A stretch of DNA of 64,000 bases from CAYLMM01 sp964384825 (GCA_964384825.1 CAYLMM010000002.1:1-64000); one strand, 5' to 3'. Counted from the first letter of the stretch, positions 1 through 8,247 are shown. Program-made: numbers and translations. The notes: generated from the sequence alone by a model not told the origin.

Positions 1-55
1 CAAAAAGAGTTTATGAAAACCGAAAAAGAAAGATTACAACATCGAAACTTAATGA
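1..55. other. AT-rich edge segment, possible chimeric junction
   Basis: The first 55 bases are strikingly A/T-rich compared with the GC-rich sequence that follows. They end exactly where the third copy of the 888-base rhodanese repeat stops matching: position 56 aligns with 944, position 55 does not. In the rhodanese frame the segment has no stop but encodes residues unlike the other two units. The edge may be a misassembly inside a long repeat or a real end of the repeat array. Confidence 0.5.
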
Positions 56-2030
56 CGTTGACCAGCTCGGTGGCCAGCACGTCCGCGCTGATGGCGCCCA
101 CGGTCACCGCGCTGTCGTTGAACAGCGCTTCCGCGGCCTCGGCCATCGCCGAGAACTGGGGCGTCGGGCCGCTGCCGACCTCCAGCGGGTACTCGTTGGT
201 CGTGCCGTTCCACACGTGCGCGGAAAGCTCGTCGTGGAACAGGGCGTTCGAGCCGAACTTCAGGCTCAGGGCCTCATAGCCCAGAATGTTCAGGTAGGCC
301 GTGATCTGGCTCGAGTGCTGGCCCGTCCAGCAGTACACCACCACCGGCATGTCGGTCGGGATGTTCTCGAGCATCTGGTCCAGGCCCAGACTGGCGTAGG
401 GCGTGAACTGGTAGGCCCCGGGGATATGGCCCGGCGTTCCGGCGGTGCCGGTGCCGAGGTAATCCTCTTCCCCGAAGTAGTTGATGATGAAGTAGTTATC
501 CAGGCCCTCGAGCACCATGTCGGAATACGAGATGCCCTTGAACCCGCCGGCCAGCATCTCCTCGACGCGCTCCTCGACCACCGTCGCGGCGCTGTAGCCT
601 TCGAGGGTCGGGAAGGAGTGCGCGGTCAGATCGCCGTTGTTGTTGGCCGTCTCGGCCGACGCCAGCAGGTTGTCGATGTTGTTGTCCCACGAGCCCGACA
701 GGGCCGTGTTCCAGTTGCTCATGCCGAACAGCAGGGTCTTCGCGTCGTAGCCCATCAGCCGCAGCGCGACGACCGCATGGCCGGCGCTCTGGCCGCTGTA
801 GCAGGCCACCACGAATTCCTTGTCGGTCGGAATCGTCGAACCCACGTCGTCCAGCAGCGTGCCCAGCGAGCTGTGGTAGGCGCCCGGGATGTGACCGGCG
901 TTGTAGGCGTCCAGGCTGCGGATGTCGATCACCGTGTAGGTTTCGTTGACCAGTTCGGTGGCCAGCACGTCCGCGCTGATAGCGCCCACGGTCACCGCGC
1001 TGTCGTTGAACAGCGCTTCCGCGGCCTCGGCCATCGCCGAGAACTGGGGCGTCGGGCCGCTGCCGACCTCCAGCGGGTACTCGTTGGTCGTGCCGTTCCA
1101 CACGTGCGCGGAAAGCTCGTCGTGGAACAGGGCGTTCGAGCCGAACTTCAGGCTCAGGGCCTCATAGCCCATGACGTTCAGGAACGCGGTGACCTGGCTC
1201 GAATGCTGACCGGTCCAGCAGTAGACCACGATGGTCTTGTCGGTCGGCAGGTTCGAGAGCATCGCATCGCGGTCCAGGCTGGCGTAGGGCGTGAACTGGT
1301 AGGCGCCGGGGATGTGGCCAGGAACGCCGGCGGTGCCGGTGCCGAGGTAATCCGCTTCCCCGAAGTAGTTGACGATGAAGTAGTTGTCCAGTCCGTTGGT
1401 GACCATCTCGGAGTAGCTGATGCCCTGGAAACCGTTATCGAGCATCTCCTGCACGCGCGCCGCGACACAGGTCTGCGTGTCGTAATCCCGCAGTTCGGGA
1501 TAGGCGTGCACGGTCAGGCCGCCGTTGTTGTTGGTCGTCTCGGCCGACGCCAGCAGGTTGTCGATGCTGTTGTCCCACGAGCCCGACAGGCTGGTGTGCC
1601 AGCTGCTCATGCCGAAGAGCAGGGTCTTCGCGTCGTAGCCCATCAGCTTCAGCGCGACCACGGCGTGGCCGGCGCTCTGGCCGCTGTAGCAGGCCACCAC
1701 GAATTCCTTGTCGACGGGGATCGTCGTGCCCACGTCGCTCAGCAGCGAGCCCAGCGAGCTGTGGTAGGCGCCCGGAACGTGCCCGGCGTTGTAGGCGTCC
1801 AGGCTGCGGATGTCGATCACCGTGTAGGTCTCGTTGACCAGTTCGGTGGCCAGCACGTCGGCGCTGATCGCGCCCACGGTCAACGCGCTGTCGTTCATCA
1901 CGGCCTCGACGGCGTCGGCGACGGTCGGGAAGACATCGCTCACGATGTAATCGTCGTCCTTGTCGGAACAACCGACAACAGCCAGCAGGGCGATCAACAA
2001 CAACGCCCAGCGGATTCCTCGCATTTTCAT
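1..2030 (-). CDS. Tandem double-rhodanese lipoprotein, C-terminus off window
   Basis: Predicted exported lipoprotein made of repeated sulfurtransferase (rhodanese) domain pairs. From the ATG at 2030, preceded by GAGGAG seven bases upstream, the leftward frame is open for 676 codons to the window edge, so the C-terminus is missing. Residues 1-21 form a lipoprotein signal ending in AVVGC (Cys21), followed by acidic SDKDDD. Each 296-residue unit holds two rhodanese domains with active-site loops CYSGQSAG (Cys114, again at 410) and CWTGQHSS (Cys271, again at 567). A third unit begins near residue 656. The catalytic cysteines are intact, so sulfur (or possibly selenium) transfer at the cell surface is plausible. 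The substrate is unknown. It lies 117 bases downstream of the heme lipoprotein gene on the same strand. Confidence 0.85.
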   Translation of the reverse strand, partial: MKMRGIRWALLLIALLAVVGCSDKDDDYIVSDVFPTVADAVEAVMNDSALTVGAISADVLATELVNETYTVIDIRSLDAYNAGHVPGAYHSSLGSLLSDVGTTIPVDKEFVVACYSGQSAGHAVVALKLMGYDAKTLLFGMSSWHTSLSGSWDNSIDNLLASAETTNNNGGLTVHAYPELRDYDTQTCVAARVQEMLDNGFQGISYSEMVTNGLDNYFIVNYFGEADYLGTGTAGVPGHIPGAYQFTPYASLDRDAMLSNLPTDKTIVVYCWTGQHSSQVTAFLNVMGYEALSLKFGSNALFHDELSAHVWNGTTNEYPLEVGSGPTPQFSAMAEAAEALFNDSAVTVGAISADVLATELVNETYTVIDIRSLDAYNAGHIPGAYHSSLGTLLDDVGSTIPTDKEFVVACYSGQSAGHAVVALRLMGYDAKTLLFGMSNWNTALSGSWDNNIDNLLASAETANNNGDLTAHSFPTLEGYSAATVVEERVEEMLAGGFKGISYSDMVLEGLDNYFIINYFGEEDYLGTGTAGTPGHIPGAYQFTPYASLGLDQMLENIPTDMPVVVYCWTGQHSSQITAYLNILGYEALSLKFGSNALFHDELSAHVWNGTTNEYPLEVGSGPTPQFSAMAEAAEALFNDSAVTVGAISADVLATELVNVIKFRCCNLSFSVFINSF
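56..1171. repeat. Near-identical 228-base direct repeat inside the rhodanese gene
   Basis: Positions 56-283 and 944-1171 are the same 228 bases apart from two substitutions that I can see, and are separated by exactly 888 bases. The rest of the 888-base units, including the copy starting near 1837, is clearly homologous but more diverged. This suggests recent duplication or gene conversion within a protein-repeat array, and it is a likely source of assembly error. Confidence 0.85.
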
Positions 2031-2147
2031 GAATTCACTCCTCGTCCTTCTCGGCTTCGGAAAACCACGTCGAGTTGAACACGAACTGGTCGGATGGATG
2101 GTCGATAGAATCCGGCCCGGGCGAGAAGCCCGGGCCGGGACGTTGCA

Positions 2148-3632
2148 TTACTTGCCTTCGGGAATGACGAAAGGCTGGTTCACGGCCTCGTCGTACTCTC
2201 CGGCGATATCCGCAGCTCGCAGATAATATTCCGAGTTGTGGCAGCTCGCCCCGCAGGACTGGCCCTCACTCACGGTTGTCTGCGGCGTCTCGAGGATCAC
2301 GTTGTGCGGCGAAGCGTACTTCCAGGTCGGCTCGTCGCCGGCCTCGAAGGTCGCGGAAAGGCCCCACAACGAGTAGGTCTCGCCGTCCACCGGCACGTGG
2401 CGCACGAGCACGTAATCGTACTCGGGCCGCGTATCGGTGCGCGGGTTCCTGGCGATCTTCAGCATGCCCTCGCTGGTGATCGCCTCTTCGTCGTAGCCGC
2501 CGCCCACGCCGTTGGAGTGGCAGCTCTGGCAGTTCTTGTAGGGCTGCGAGTGGCACACGTTGCACTGCAGGGTCGGCAGCGGATACTCGATCGTCAGCGC
2601 ATAGCCCGCGCCATGGCAGGTATTGCAGTCGAGTTCGTTGGCCGCGCCGTTGCCGTGGCAGGCGTGGCAGTCGGCTTCGCCGCCGTTGTGGTGGACGTGG
2701 TACTGCCCGGTCGACACGTCCGACGCGTGGCATTCGGCGCTGTCGCAACGGGGCATCGACTCCACCTGGTAGCGGTGGGTGTAATGGCCCTCGGGCCGCG
2801 CGTCGCCGCCGCCGTCGCCGTGCATCTCGGTCGAAGAGTGGCAGCTGGTGCACTGCATCAGCTTGCTCCAGTGGACGTCCCGCACGTTGCCGGGCAGGCC
2901 GCCGCCGTCGCCCAGAGCGCCGGATTCGCCGAAGTAGTCCACGGCGATGCGGCTGCCGTGGCAGGCGGTGCACTGGTTTGTCATGTGGGGCTTGCCGAAC
3001 TTGTGCCCCTTGACCAGGCCGCCGCCGACGCTCGCCGGACGGCTGACGTGGCACTGGCCGCAGGTCGTGTGACAGGTGTTGCAGCTGTCCTCGAAGGGGG
3101 CGTCGTAGCTGCCGGGAGCCGCGCCGGTGCGGTGCTCGATCAGCTCCTTGTAGCCCCAGGCGTTGGTGTGCAGGCTGTTCGCCGAGGAGGCGACGACCGC
3201 GCCGTGGCAACCGTCGCAGACGCCCAGCCCCGGAGCGCTGGGATCGACGACCATGCCCTCGTGGGCCTGTTCCATGGTTTCGAAGCGGTAATCGTCCGCG
3301 CCGCCGTGACAGGCCTGGCAACCCAGCTGTCCGTGATCGGAGGCGAGGAAGGCGTCGGCGTCGCGACCGGAAATGATGACCTTTTCCCAAGCTTCCAGCT
3401 CGGGTACGGAGCCGCCTCAGCCGTCGTCCTTGGCCTTCTTGACCAGATCGACGCTCTTCTCGCTGAGGTTGGCCTTCAGCATGTCCTCGCTCGAATGGCA
3501 GTCGAGGCAGGTCATTTCGCCGATGATGACCGGGCCGTTGTCGGGCAGCTCGGTCGAAGTGTCGTTGTCGCAACCGTAAAGACCGATCCCCAGGACCAGC
3601 AGCACGGCGGCGATGCTTAGGACTCTCGTCAT
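2148..3632 (-). CDS. Multiheme c-type cytochrome lipoprotein with in-frame UGA, candidate selenoprotein
   Basis: Predicted outer-surface or periplasmic electron-transfer lipoprotein, 494 residues if the UGA at 3417-3419 (codon 72) is read through as selenocysteine. The ATG at 3632 has an AGGGGGA ribosome site. The signal ends in GLYGC (Cys21). There are about 13 heme sites: eleven CxxCH, one CX3CH (CGASCH) and one CX4CH (CDSAECH). Heme 1 (CLDCH, 42-46) precedes the UGA and heme 2 (CQACH, 105-109) follows it. The frame is the same on both sides, with no frameshift, and 47 open codons of family-like sequence follow the UGA before the next ATG. A hairpin fitting a bacterial SECIS lies 20 bases downstream. 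It sits after tetR and before the rhodanese lipoprotein, near mtrAB-like genes, so it could act as their external partner. Alternatives are a sequencing error or a true nonsense mutation. Confidence 0.75.
3386..3419 (-). promoter_or_regulatory. In-frame UGA codon plus SECIS-like hairpin (multiheme lipoprotein)
   Basis: On the minus strand the UGA at 3419-3417 is followed by CCCGAGCTGGAAGCTTGGG at 3404-3386. This folds into an 8-bp stem (one G-U pair) with a three-base loop GGA. The loop starts 21 bases after the UGA. The published bacterial SECIS model allows 16-37 bases to the loop, a loop of 3-14 bases and a G among the first two loop bases. All three conditions are met. The fold was done by hand. 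Confidence 0.65.
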
Positions 3633-3671
3633 GGGTGTCCCCCTGGCAGTAGGGTGAACGCCCGCTCCCGG

Positions 3672-4280
3672 CTAGGCGTCGGGAAGCAGGCCGCGGGCAA
3701 AAATTGGCACGTTGTTGCAGATCACGTTCTCGGCCGAGAACTCCTTGTTCTCGAGCTCCTTCCATGTCGTCACGTTCAGGGCGCAGTCCATCACCATGCC
3801 GACGAAGCAGCGCGCGGTGATGTACGGATCGATGGCGCGGATCTCCTTCTTCTCGATCCGCTCGGCCAGTTCCGCACGCAGGAACTGGATATAGGGGAAA
3901 CGCAGTTCCCGGAAGAGGACGACGCTGACGCGGAAGCCCTCCAGGGAATTGAAGAACATCAATCTCACGAGTTCGGGATCGGTGGCGGAAATGCTCAGGA
4001 TATGTTCGGCGACCGTCTGCAGGACGTCCTCGACGCTGCCCCGGCCCCGATTCTGATCGAGGTGGCCGCGGATGTCGAACTCCCCGGCCTTGTGGCGGAT
4101 GACTTCCTCGTAGAGATGGAGCTTGGAATCGAAATGTCGGTAGATGGCGGCTTCGGTGATCCCGCAGGTGCGGGCGATCTGCCGGATGGCCGTACCCTCG
4201 TAACCGTGCGCCGCGAAAAGATGCCCGGACTTCAGCAGGATATCCAGCCGCCGATTCGGAACTCTGGCCGGGGTCGCCAT
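3672..4280 (-). CDS. TetR/AcrR family transcriptional regulator
   Basis: DNA-binding repressor of 202 residues. The N-terminal helix-turn-helix is typical: GYEGTAIRQIARTCGITEAA followed by IYRHFDSKLHLYEEV (residues about 26-60). The C-terminal half is a diverged ligand-binding domain. The ATG at 4280 has a good GAAGGAG site. It is the first gene of a leftward group with the multiheme lipoprotein 39 bases downstream, so it probably controls itself, that cytochrome and the rhodanese protein. A candidate operator lies 29 bases upstream of its start. The inducer cannot be predicted. Confidence 0.9.
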   Translation of the reverse strand: MATPARVPNRRLDILLKSGHLFAAHGYEGTAIRQIARTCGITEAAIYRHFDSKLHLYEEVIRHKAGEFDIRGHLDQNRGRGSVEDVLQTVAEHILSISATDPELVRLMFFNSLEGFRVSVVLFRELRFPYIQFLRAELAERIEKKEIRAIDPYITARCFVGMVMDCALNVTTWKELENKEFSAENVICNNVPIFARGLLPDA

Positions 4281-4308
4281 GGGTCTCCTTCAACTACCTG
4301 AAAAATTT

Positions 4309-4324
4309 GTCAACACACGTTCAC
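4309..4324. promoter_or_regulatory. Candidate TetR operator
   Basis: An imperfect palindrome, GTCAAC-ACAC-GTTCAC (five of six positions symmetric), lies immediately downstream of the predicted -10 box of the tetR promoter. A repressor bound here would block initiation, which fits autoregulation. Confidence 0.4.
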
Positions 4325-4334
4325 TTACTTCTCG

Positions 4335-4362
4335 AATCTACTCCACGTTAGAAAATTGTCAA
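4335..4362 (-). promoter_or_regulatory. Sigma70-type promoter for tetR and the multiheme lipoprotein
   Basis: On the minus strand TTGACA (4362-4357) is followed by a 16-base spacer and TAGATT (4340-4335). The surrounding sequence is AT-rich compared with the window. The predicted start lies near 4328, giving a leader of about 48 bases to the tetR ATG. Confidence 0.6.
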
Positions 4363-4442
4363 GTCCCGCAGAAACAAAAACGTACGATACCGATCCTGGT
4401 TTTCATCCCCGAAATACCCATGTATTCCAGGGAGTTGCCGAT

Positions 4443-4525
4443 TTCCGGAAAGCATCTCCCATGTCGAAGCGGGACTTTCCGGAATCATCGCCGGGGAACA
4501 CCCGATCCGGCGGGCGTCCCCCGGC
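4443..4525 (-). terminator. Two stable hairpins after the mtrB-like gene
   Basis: A 10-bp stem at 4490-4499/4516-4525 lies directly downstream of the mtrB-like stop. A second 10-bp stem, TTCCGGAAAG with CTTTCCGGAA, lies at 4443-4452/4475-4484. Neither has a clear U-tract, so they may stabilise the mRNA 3' end or act as weak terminators between the mtrAB-like operon and tetR. Confidence 0.4.
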
Positions 4526-4532
4526 CTCGGAC

Positions 4533-6404
4533 CTAGAAGCGCTGAGTGAACGACAGCGCGTACAGATCGGTGATCGTGTCGTCCCAGCGGTTCTCGTCGA
4601 ACTCGTAGCGACGGTAGCTGGCCGTCAGGCACGTCTTTTCGGTCGAACGCCAGTTGGCCCGGAAATACCAGCGATCGTAATCGCCGTCGACCGAGTCCCG
4701 CTGCCGCACGCCTTCGTAATGCCCCTCGACGCTCACGTCGTCCATCGGCCGCATGACCACGCCCGGGCTGAACCGGTAGGTCGTGCCCTCGTACTCGGCG
4801 GGCAGCGCGCCGTCGTAGCCGTCGATGGCGTAGTCTTCCTTGCCCATCGAGAACGAGCCGAGCACCGTGATCCGGTCGTTGGCCAGCCAGGAGGCCGTGG
4901 CGTAGACGCGGTCGGAATCCCAGGTCGTCTCGACATCCTCGACGTCGTCGCGTTCGAAGGTCTGCCGGATCATCTCATAGCCGGCGTCCAGACGCACGTC
5001 GCGGGCCGGCACCAGGGCCAGCGAGGCCCGGCCGCGGAACCTGTTCTCCGACCGGTCGCCCTGCCAATAGCGCAGCTGGTCGCCGGTCACCGTCTCCTCG
5101 ATGTCCTCGGAGCGGTAGGTGGCGCGCAGGCGCACCGAAGCCTTCCTCGAGAGACGGGTCCGGCCCTTGAAGACGAACTCGCCGGAATTCTTCTGCTGGT
5201 CGGTGACCTGGCTCACGACCGCGGCGCCGAGATCGGCCAGATCGCGGACCGCCAGGACCTCGTCCTTCTCCCGCGACCCGTAGCGGTACGAGGCGTAGAG
5301 CTTGGTCCGGTCCAGGCCGGAGTAGTTCAGGTCCAGGCGGTATTGCCGGCTGGTCTGCTCGATGTCGGTGACGCTGTTGTCCCCGGCGTCGGAACCGCCG
5401 TCGGCGGCGGCGTCGGTGTCGCGATTCTGGAAGCGGCCCGAGAGCTTGACGTTCAGGTCGGGCGTCGCGCGCCAGATCAGGCCCAGCACGCCGGTCTGCG
5501 AGCTGATCTCGTTGTCCAGCCTGAAGATCGTCTCGCCGTCGACGTCGTAGGGCTCGCCGCTGCGGTTGTAGGTGCCGCCGCTGGCGAGCAGGCGCAGGCG
5601 GGGGCTGGCGTCGTAGCGGGCGCCGACCCGGACACTCCAGTCGGTGGCGTCGATGTCGAAGCGGTGCTCATCGTAGATCCCGGGAGCGCCGCGGTCGCGG
5701 TCGCCGTCCTGGACCTGCAGATCGCCGCTCCAGTCGGCGGCCAGCTTGCCGGCCGATCCCGATCCCGCCAGCCAGAAGCGCAGGAAGTCGGTGGTGCGCT
5801 GCTCGATGACGGGCAGGCCGCCGCTGCGCGTCAGCAGGGCCTTCTCGCCGTCCTGCGAAACGTATTCGTAGCCGGCGTTCATGCGCAGGGCGTAGGGGCC
5901 GCCCAGGTACTTCTTCATCTCGACCACGGCCTGGTTGCGCCGCATCGTGGGCAGGATGTCCAGCTCGGCCGGCGGCACCTCCATCGGATACGGATCCTCG
6001 GTGCTGCGGTCGTAGTAGTGGTCGAATCCCTTGTAGGCGGCCGCGACGGCCCAGTCGCCGGTCTTGCCGGCCTGCATGCCGATCCAGCCGCCGCCGCTCT
6101 CGCCGCCGTTGTCGCCGGCGGCGCGGACGGTGAAGAAGCCGCCCTCTTTCTGCTGATGGTAGGTGAACAGGCCGCCGAAGACGATGTCGTCGACGATCTG
6201 CCAGTCCTCGGCGGTCTTGGCGGGCGAGCCCAGGGCGTCGCGCACCTCGACCGTCTGGGTGAACTGGTTCCGCAGTCCGACCTGCTCGCCGGGCTCGGCC
6301 CAGACGCGGCCGATCTCGGGGCCGGTCTCACCCGCAGCCAGCGGCGCCGCGGCCGCCAGGACCGCGAAGAGCACCAGCAGGGTGATCGTGCGATTCTTGT
6401 TCAT
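4533..6404 (-). CDS. MtrB/PioB-like outer-membrane beta-barrel, decaheme partner
   Basis: 623-residue outer-membrane porin predicted to sheathe a decaheme cytochrome and pass electrons across the outer membrane. It has a Sec signal (about 1-25), an N-terminal region with EVRDALGSPAK like other MtrB-family proteins, and many alternating amphipathic strands. It ends in ALSFTQRF with the terminal aromatic residue usual for barrel insertion. It starts 12 bases after the decaheme cytochrome stop, the standard order of mtrA-mtrB or dmsE-dmsF type operons. Length is slightly below Shewanella MtrB. No N-terminal CxxC motif of the Shewanella type is visible. The family assignment rests on context plus barrel features. 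Confidence 0.8.
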   Translation of the reverse strand: MNKNRTITLLVLFAVLAAAAPLAAGETGPEIGRVWAEPGEQVGLRNQFTQTVEVRDALGSPAKTAEDWQIVDDIVFGGLFTYHQQKEGGFFTVRAAGDNGGESGGGWIGMQAGKTGDWAVAAAYKGFDHYYDRSTEDPYPMEVPPAELDILPTMRRNQAVVEMKKYLGGPYALRMNAGYEYVSQDGEKALLTRSGGLPVIEQRTTDFLRFWLAGSGSAGKLAADWSGDLQVQDGDRDRGAPGIYDEHRFDIDATDWSVRVGARYDASPRLRLLASGGTYNRSGEPYDVDGETIFRLDNEISSQTGVLGLIWRATPDLNVKLSGRFQNRDTDAAADGGSDAGDNSVTDIEQTSRQYRLDLNYSGLDRTKLYASYRYGSREKDEVLAVRDLADLGAAVVSQVTDQQKNSGEFVFKGRTRLSRKASVRLRATYRSEDIEETVTGDQLRYWQGDRSENRFRGRASLALVPARDVRLDAGYEMIRQTFERDDVEDVETTWDSDRVYATASWLANDRITVLGSFSMGKEDYAIDGYDGALPAEYEGTTYRFSPGVVMRPMDDVSVEGHYEGVRQRDSVDGDYDRWYFRANWRSTEKTCLTASYRRYEFDENRWDDTITDLYALSFTQRF

Positions 6405-6416
6405 GGCCGCGCTCCT

Positions 6417-7328
6417 TTACTCCGTGAAATCCGGGTCGATGTTCGAACCGTGAACCATGGCGTGGCAGTCGTAGCAGCGGTTGGTCCCGCTGAGGAAGCC
6501 CTGGTGGTTGACCTCGCCGATGGTCGGGAATCCCGGCTCGTAATGGCACTGCAGGCACAGGGAGTTGTTGTCCTGGGTCAGCAGCTTGTCGTTGATCGAA
6601 CCGTGCGGACGGTGGCAGGCGGTGCATTCCTCGCCCTGGACGGCGTCGTGCTCGAAGACGAAGGGGCCGGCCACCTGCTCGTGGCAACGCAGGCAGGGCT
6701 GGTTCGGATCGGCGAAGTCGGTCGCGCCGGTCGTCTCGCCGTGGGGCGAATGGCATTCGGTGCATCCCATCTGCCCCTCGAGGACGCGATGGCGGAACGG
6801 CATCCGGAAGTCGGAGGCCTGTTCCTGATGGCACTGCAGGCAGAACTCGCCCTCGATCCGGTACATCCCGCGGGGCGTGACGCCGCCGTCCACGTGCACC
6901 TGGTCGGAATGGCAGTCCATGCAGGAAGTCGCGGTGCCCGCGTGCGGGCTGTCGGGCCAGGCGCGGTCCATGCCGGTATGGCACTGGAGGCACATCATCG
7001 CCCGGTCCTGCGCCTTCAGACCGGCGAAGAAATCGGCTCCCCAGATGGGACCCTCGCCGCCTTCGTCGACATGCAGCCCGCCGGGTCCGTGGCACGCCTC
7101 GCAGCTCGAGACCTCGGCGCCCGGAACCATCAGGCCACGCGCGGGATCGTGGGCCGAATGGGCGTAGAACTCCGCCACGTCGTCGTGGCATTCCGCGCAG
7201 GCTTCGGAGCCGACATACGATGCCCCCGCCGGCAGATCGAAGTGATCGGGGAAAGCCGTTCCACCCGCGAACACGGCGGCGGGAAGAAACAGGACGGCCC
7301 CGACCGCAAGGGTCAGAAGTCGCTTCAT
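6417..7328 (-). CDS. Decaheme c-type cytochrome, MtrA/DmsE family
   Basis: 303-residue periplasmic cytochrome with a Sec signal peptide (about 1-21) and ten CxxCH heme sites: CAECH, CEACH, CLQCH, CMDCH, CLQCH, CTECH, CLRCH, CTACH, CLQCH and CYDCH. Spacing and the repeated H-x-PHG elements match the MtrA/DmsE/PioA group, which fills an MtrB-type barrel and moves electrons between periplasm and cell exterior. It is first in a two-gene operon with the barrel gene. No MtrC/OmcA homologue follows. The 13-heme lipoprotein encoded further left is a candidate external acceptor. Confidence 0.9.
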   Translation of the reverse strand: MKRLLTLAVGAVLFLPAAVFAGGTAFPDHFDLPAGASYVGSEACAECHDDVAEFYAHSAHDPARGLMVPGAEVSSCEACHGPGGLHVDEGGEGPIWGADFFAGLKAQDRAMMCLQCHTGMDRAWPDSPHAGTATSCMDCHSDQVHVDGGVTPRGMYRIEGEFCLQCHQEQASDFRMPFRHRVLEGQMGCTECHSPHGETTGATDFADPNQPCLRCHEQVAGPFVFEHDAVQGEECTACHRPHGSINDKLLTQDNNSLCLQCHYEPGFPTIGEVNHQGFLSGTNRCYDCHAMVHGSNIDPDFTE

Positions 7329-7464
7329 GGGATTCCTCCAGAAGGTCCAGGGCAGACGGCGCCCGGCACCGTCAAATCATCCGGAACTGCTGGGAGAATA
7401 GTACCGCGCATATTCAATAACAAGCCCAAAGTAAACAGATACTAACCGGATCTTAATTGTTTAT

Positions 7465-7492
7465 TTGACCTGCGGGAATAGCCGGATATCTT
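7465..7492 (+). promoter_or_regulatory. Promoter for marC-like gene
   Basis: TTGACC (7465-7470), a 16-base spacer and TATCTT (7487-7492) lie in the AT-rich divergent interval between the decaheme cytochrome and marC. Start is predicted near 7499, with a 28-base leader. The same interval must hold the leftward promoter of the cytochrome operon, which I could not place. Confidence 0.5.
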
Positions 7493-7526
7493 GCGAAGGT
7501 TCTTCAATCATCCGGAAGGTTGTTCC

Positions 7527-8189
7527 ATGGATTTCTACGGTTTCGTCCTGCTGTCGCTGTCCTCGATGTTCGCGGTCATCGATCCGCTGGGCTGCATCCC
7601 CTTCTTCAGCGGCCTGACCGCCGGCAAGAGCGACCGCGTCAAGCGCAACATCCTGATCAAGGCGCTGCTGATCTCGGCGGCCGTCCTGCTGGTCTTCGCC
7701 TACGTCGGCAGCTACGTGCTGGCGGCGTTCGGGATCACCATCTCGGCCTTCCGCATCGCCGGCGGCGTGATCTTCTTCGGCATCGGCCTGGATATGCTGC
7801 AGTCCCAGCCCCGGCGCTGGCGCACCGGCCTGAACCGGGCGATGGCCGCCGACCATGGCGATCCCGATCAGGAGGACGAGGACGAGGATCCTTCGGTCAC
7901 CCCCCTGGCGATCCCGATGCTCGCCGGCCCCGGCTCGATCACCACGGTGATGGTCCTGCGGGCCGAGGCCCAGCATCCGGCCTCGATCATCGCGATCGGC
8001 GCGGTGATCATCGCCATCCTGGTGCTGACCGGGATCATCCTGATCGGCGCCGACACCGTCCTGCGCCGCCTGGGCCAGACCGGCATGCGCATCGTCGAGA
8101 AGCTGATGGGACTGCTGGTGACGGTCATCGCCGTCCAGCTGATCATGAACGGGTTGAAGCCCTATCTCGGCTCGCTGCTCGGAGGCTGA
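7527..8189 (+). CDS. MarC/UPF0056 family integral membrane protein
   Basis: 220-residue inner-membrane protein with about six hydrophobic segments. The family hallmarks are the N-terminal FAVIDPLGCIPFF and the second-repeat PLAIPMLAGPGSITTVM. An acidic loop (DPDQEDEDEDPS) joins the halves, as in many members. The function of MarC proteins is unsettled; they are not drug-resistance pumps despite the name. The ATG at 7527 is chosen over an upstream TTG because GGAAGG is correctly spaced and the transmembrane segment then starts at once. Confidence 0.9.
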   Translation: MDFYGFVLLSLSSMFAVIDPLGCIPFFSGLTAGKSDRVKRNILIKALLISAAVLLVFAYVGSYVLAAFGITISAFRIAGGVIFFGIGLDMLQSQPRRWRTGLNRAMAADHGDPDQEDEDEDPSVTPLAIPMLAGPGSITTVMVLRAEAQHPASIIAIGAVIIAILVLTGIILIGADTVLRRLGQTGMRIVEKLMGLLVTVIAVQLIMNGLKPYLGSLLGG

Positions 8190-8218
8190 CCTCCGGATCG
8201 GACGACCCCTCGCGGACT

Positions 8219-8247
8219 TTGACACCTACGGCCATGACGGCTAGCTT
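8219..8247 (+). promoter_or_regulatory. Promoter for nhaD-like gene
   Basis: TTGACA (8219-8224), a 17-base spacer and TAGCTT (8242-8247) lie between marC and the antiporter gene. The leader would be about 68 bases. Confidence 0.5.

Noticed and set aside
2148..3632. Frameshifted or decayed pseudogene explanation for the multiheme lipoprotein
   Set aside because: Both parts are in the same frame with no indel. Heme motifs are intact throughout and only one stop, a UGA, is present.
4356..7445. 1029-codon open frame on the plus strand across the mtrAB-like genes
   Set aside because: It is antisense to two genes with clear signal peptides and ten heme motifs. Long antisense frames are expected in high-GC DNA, and its translation has no recognisable domain.
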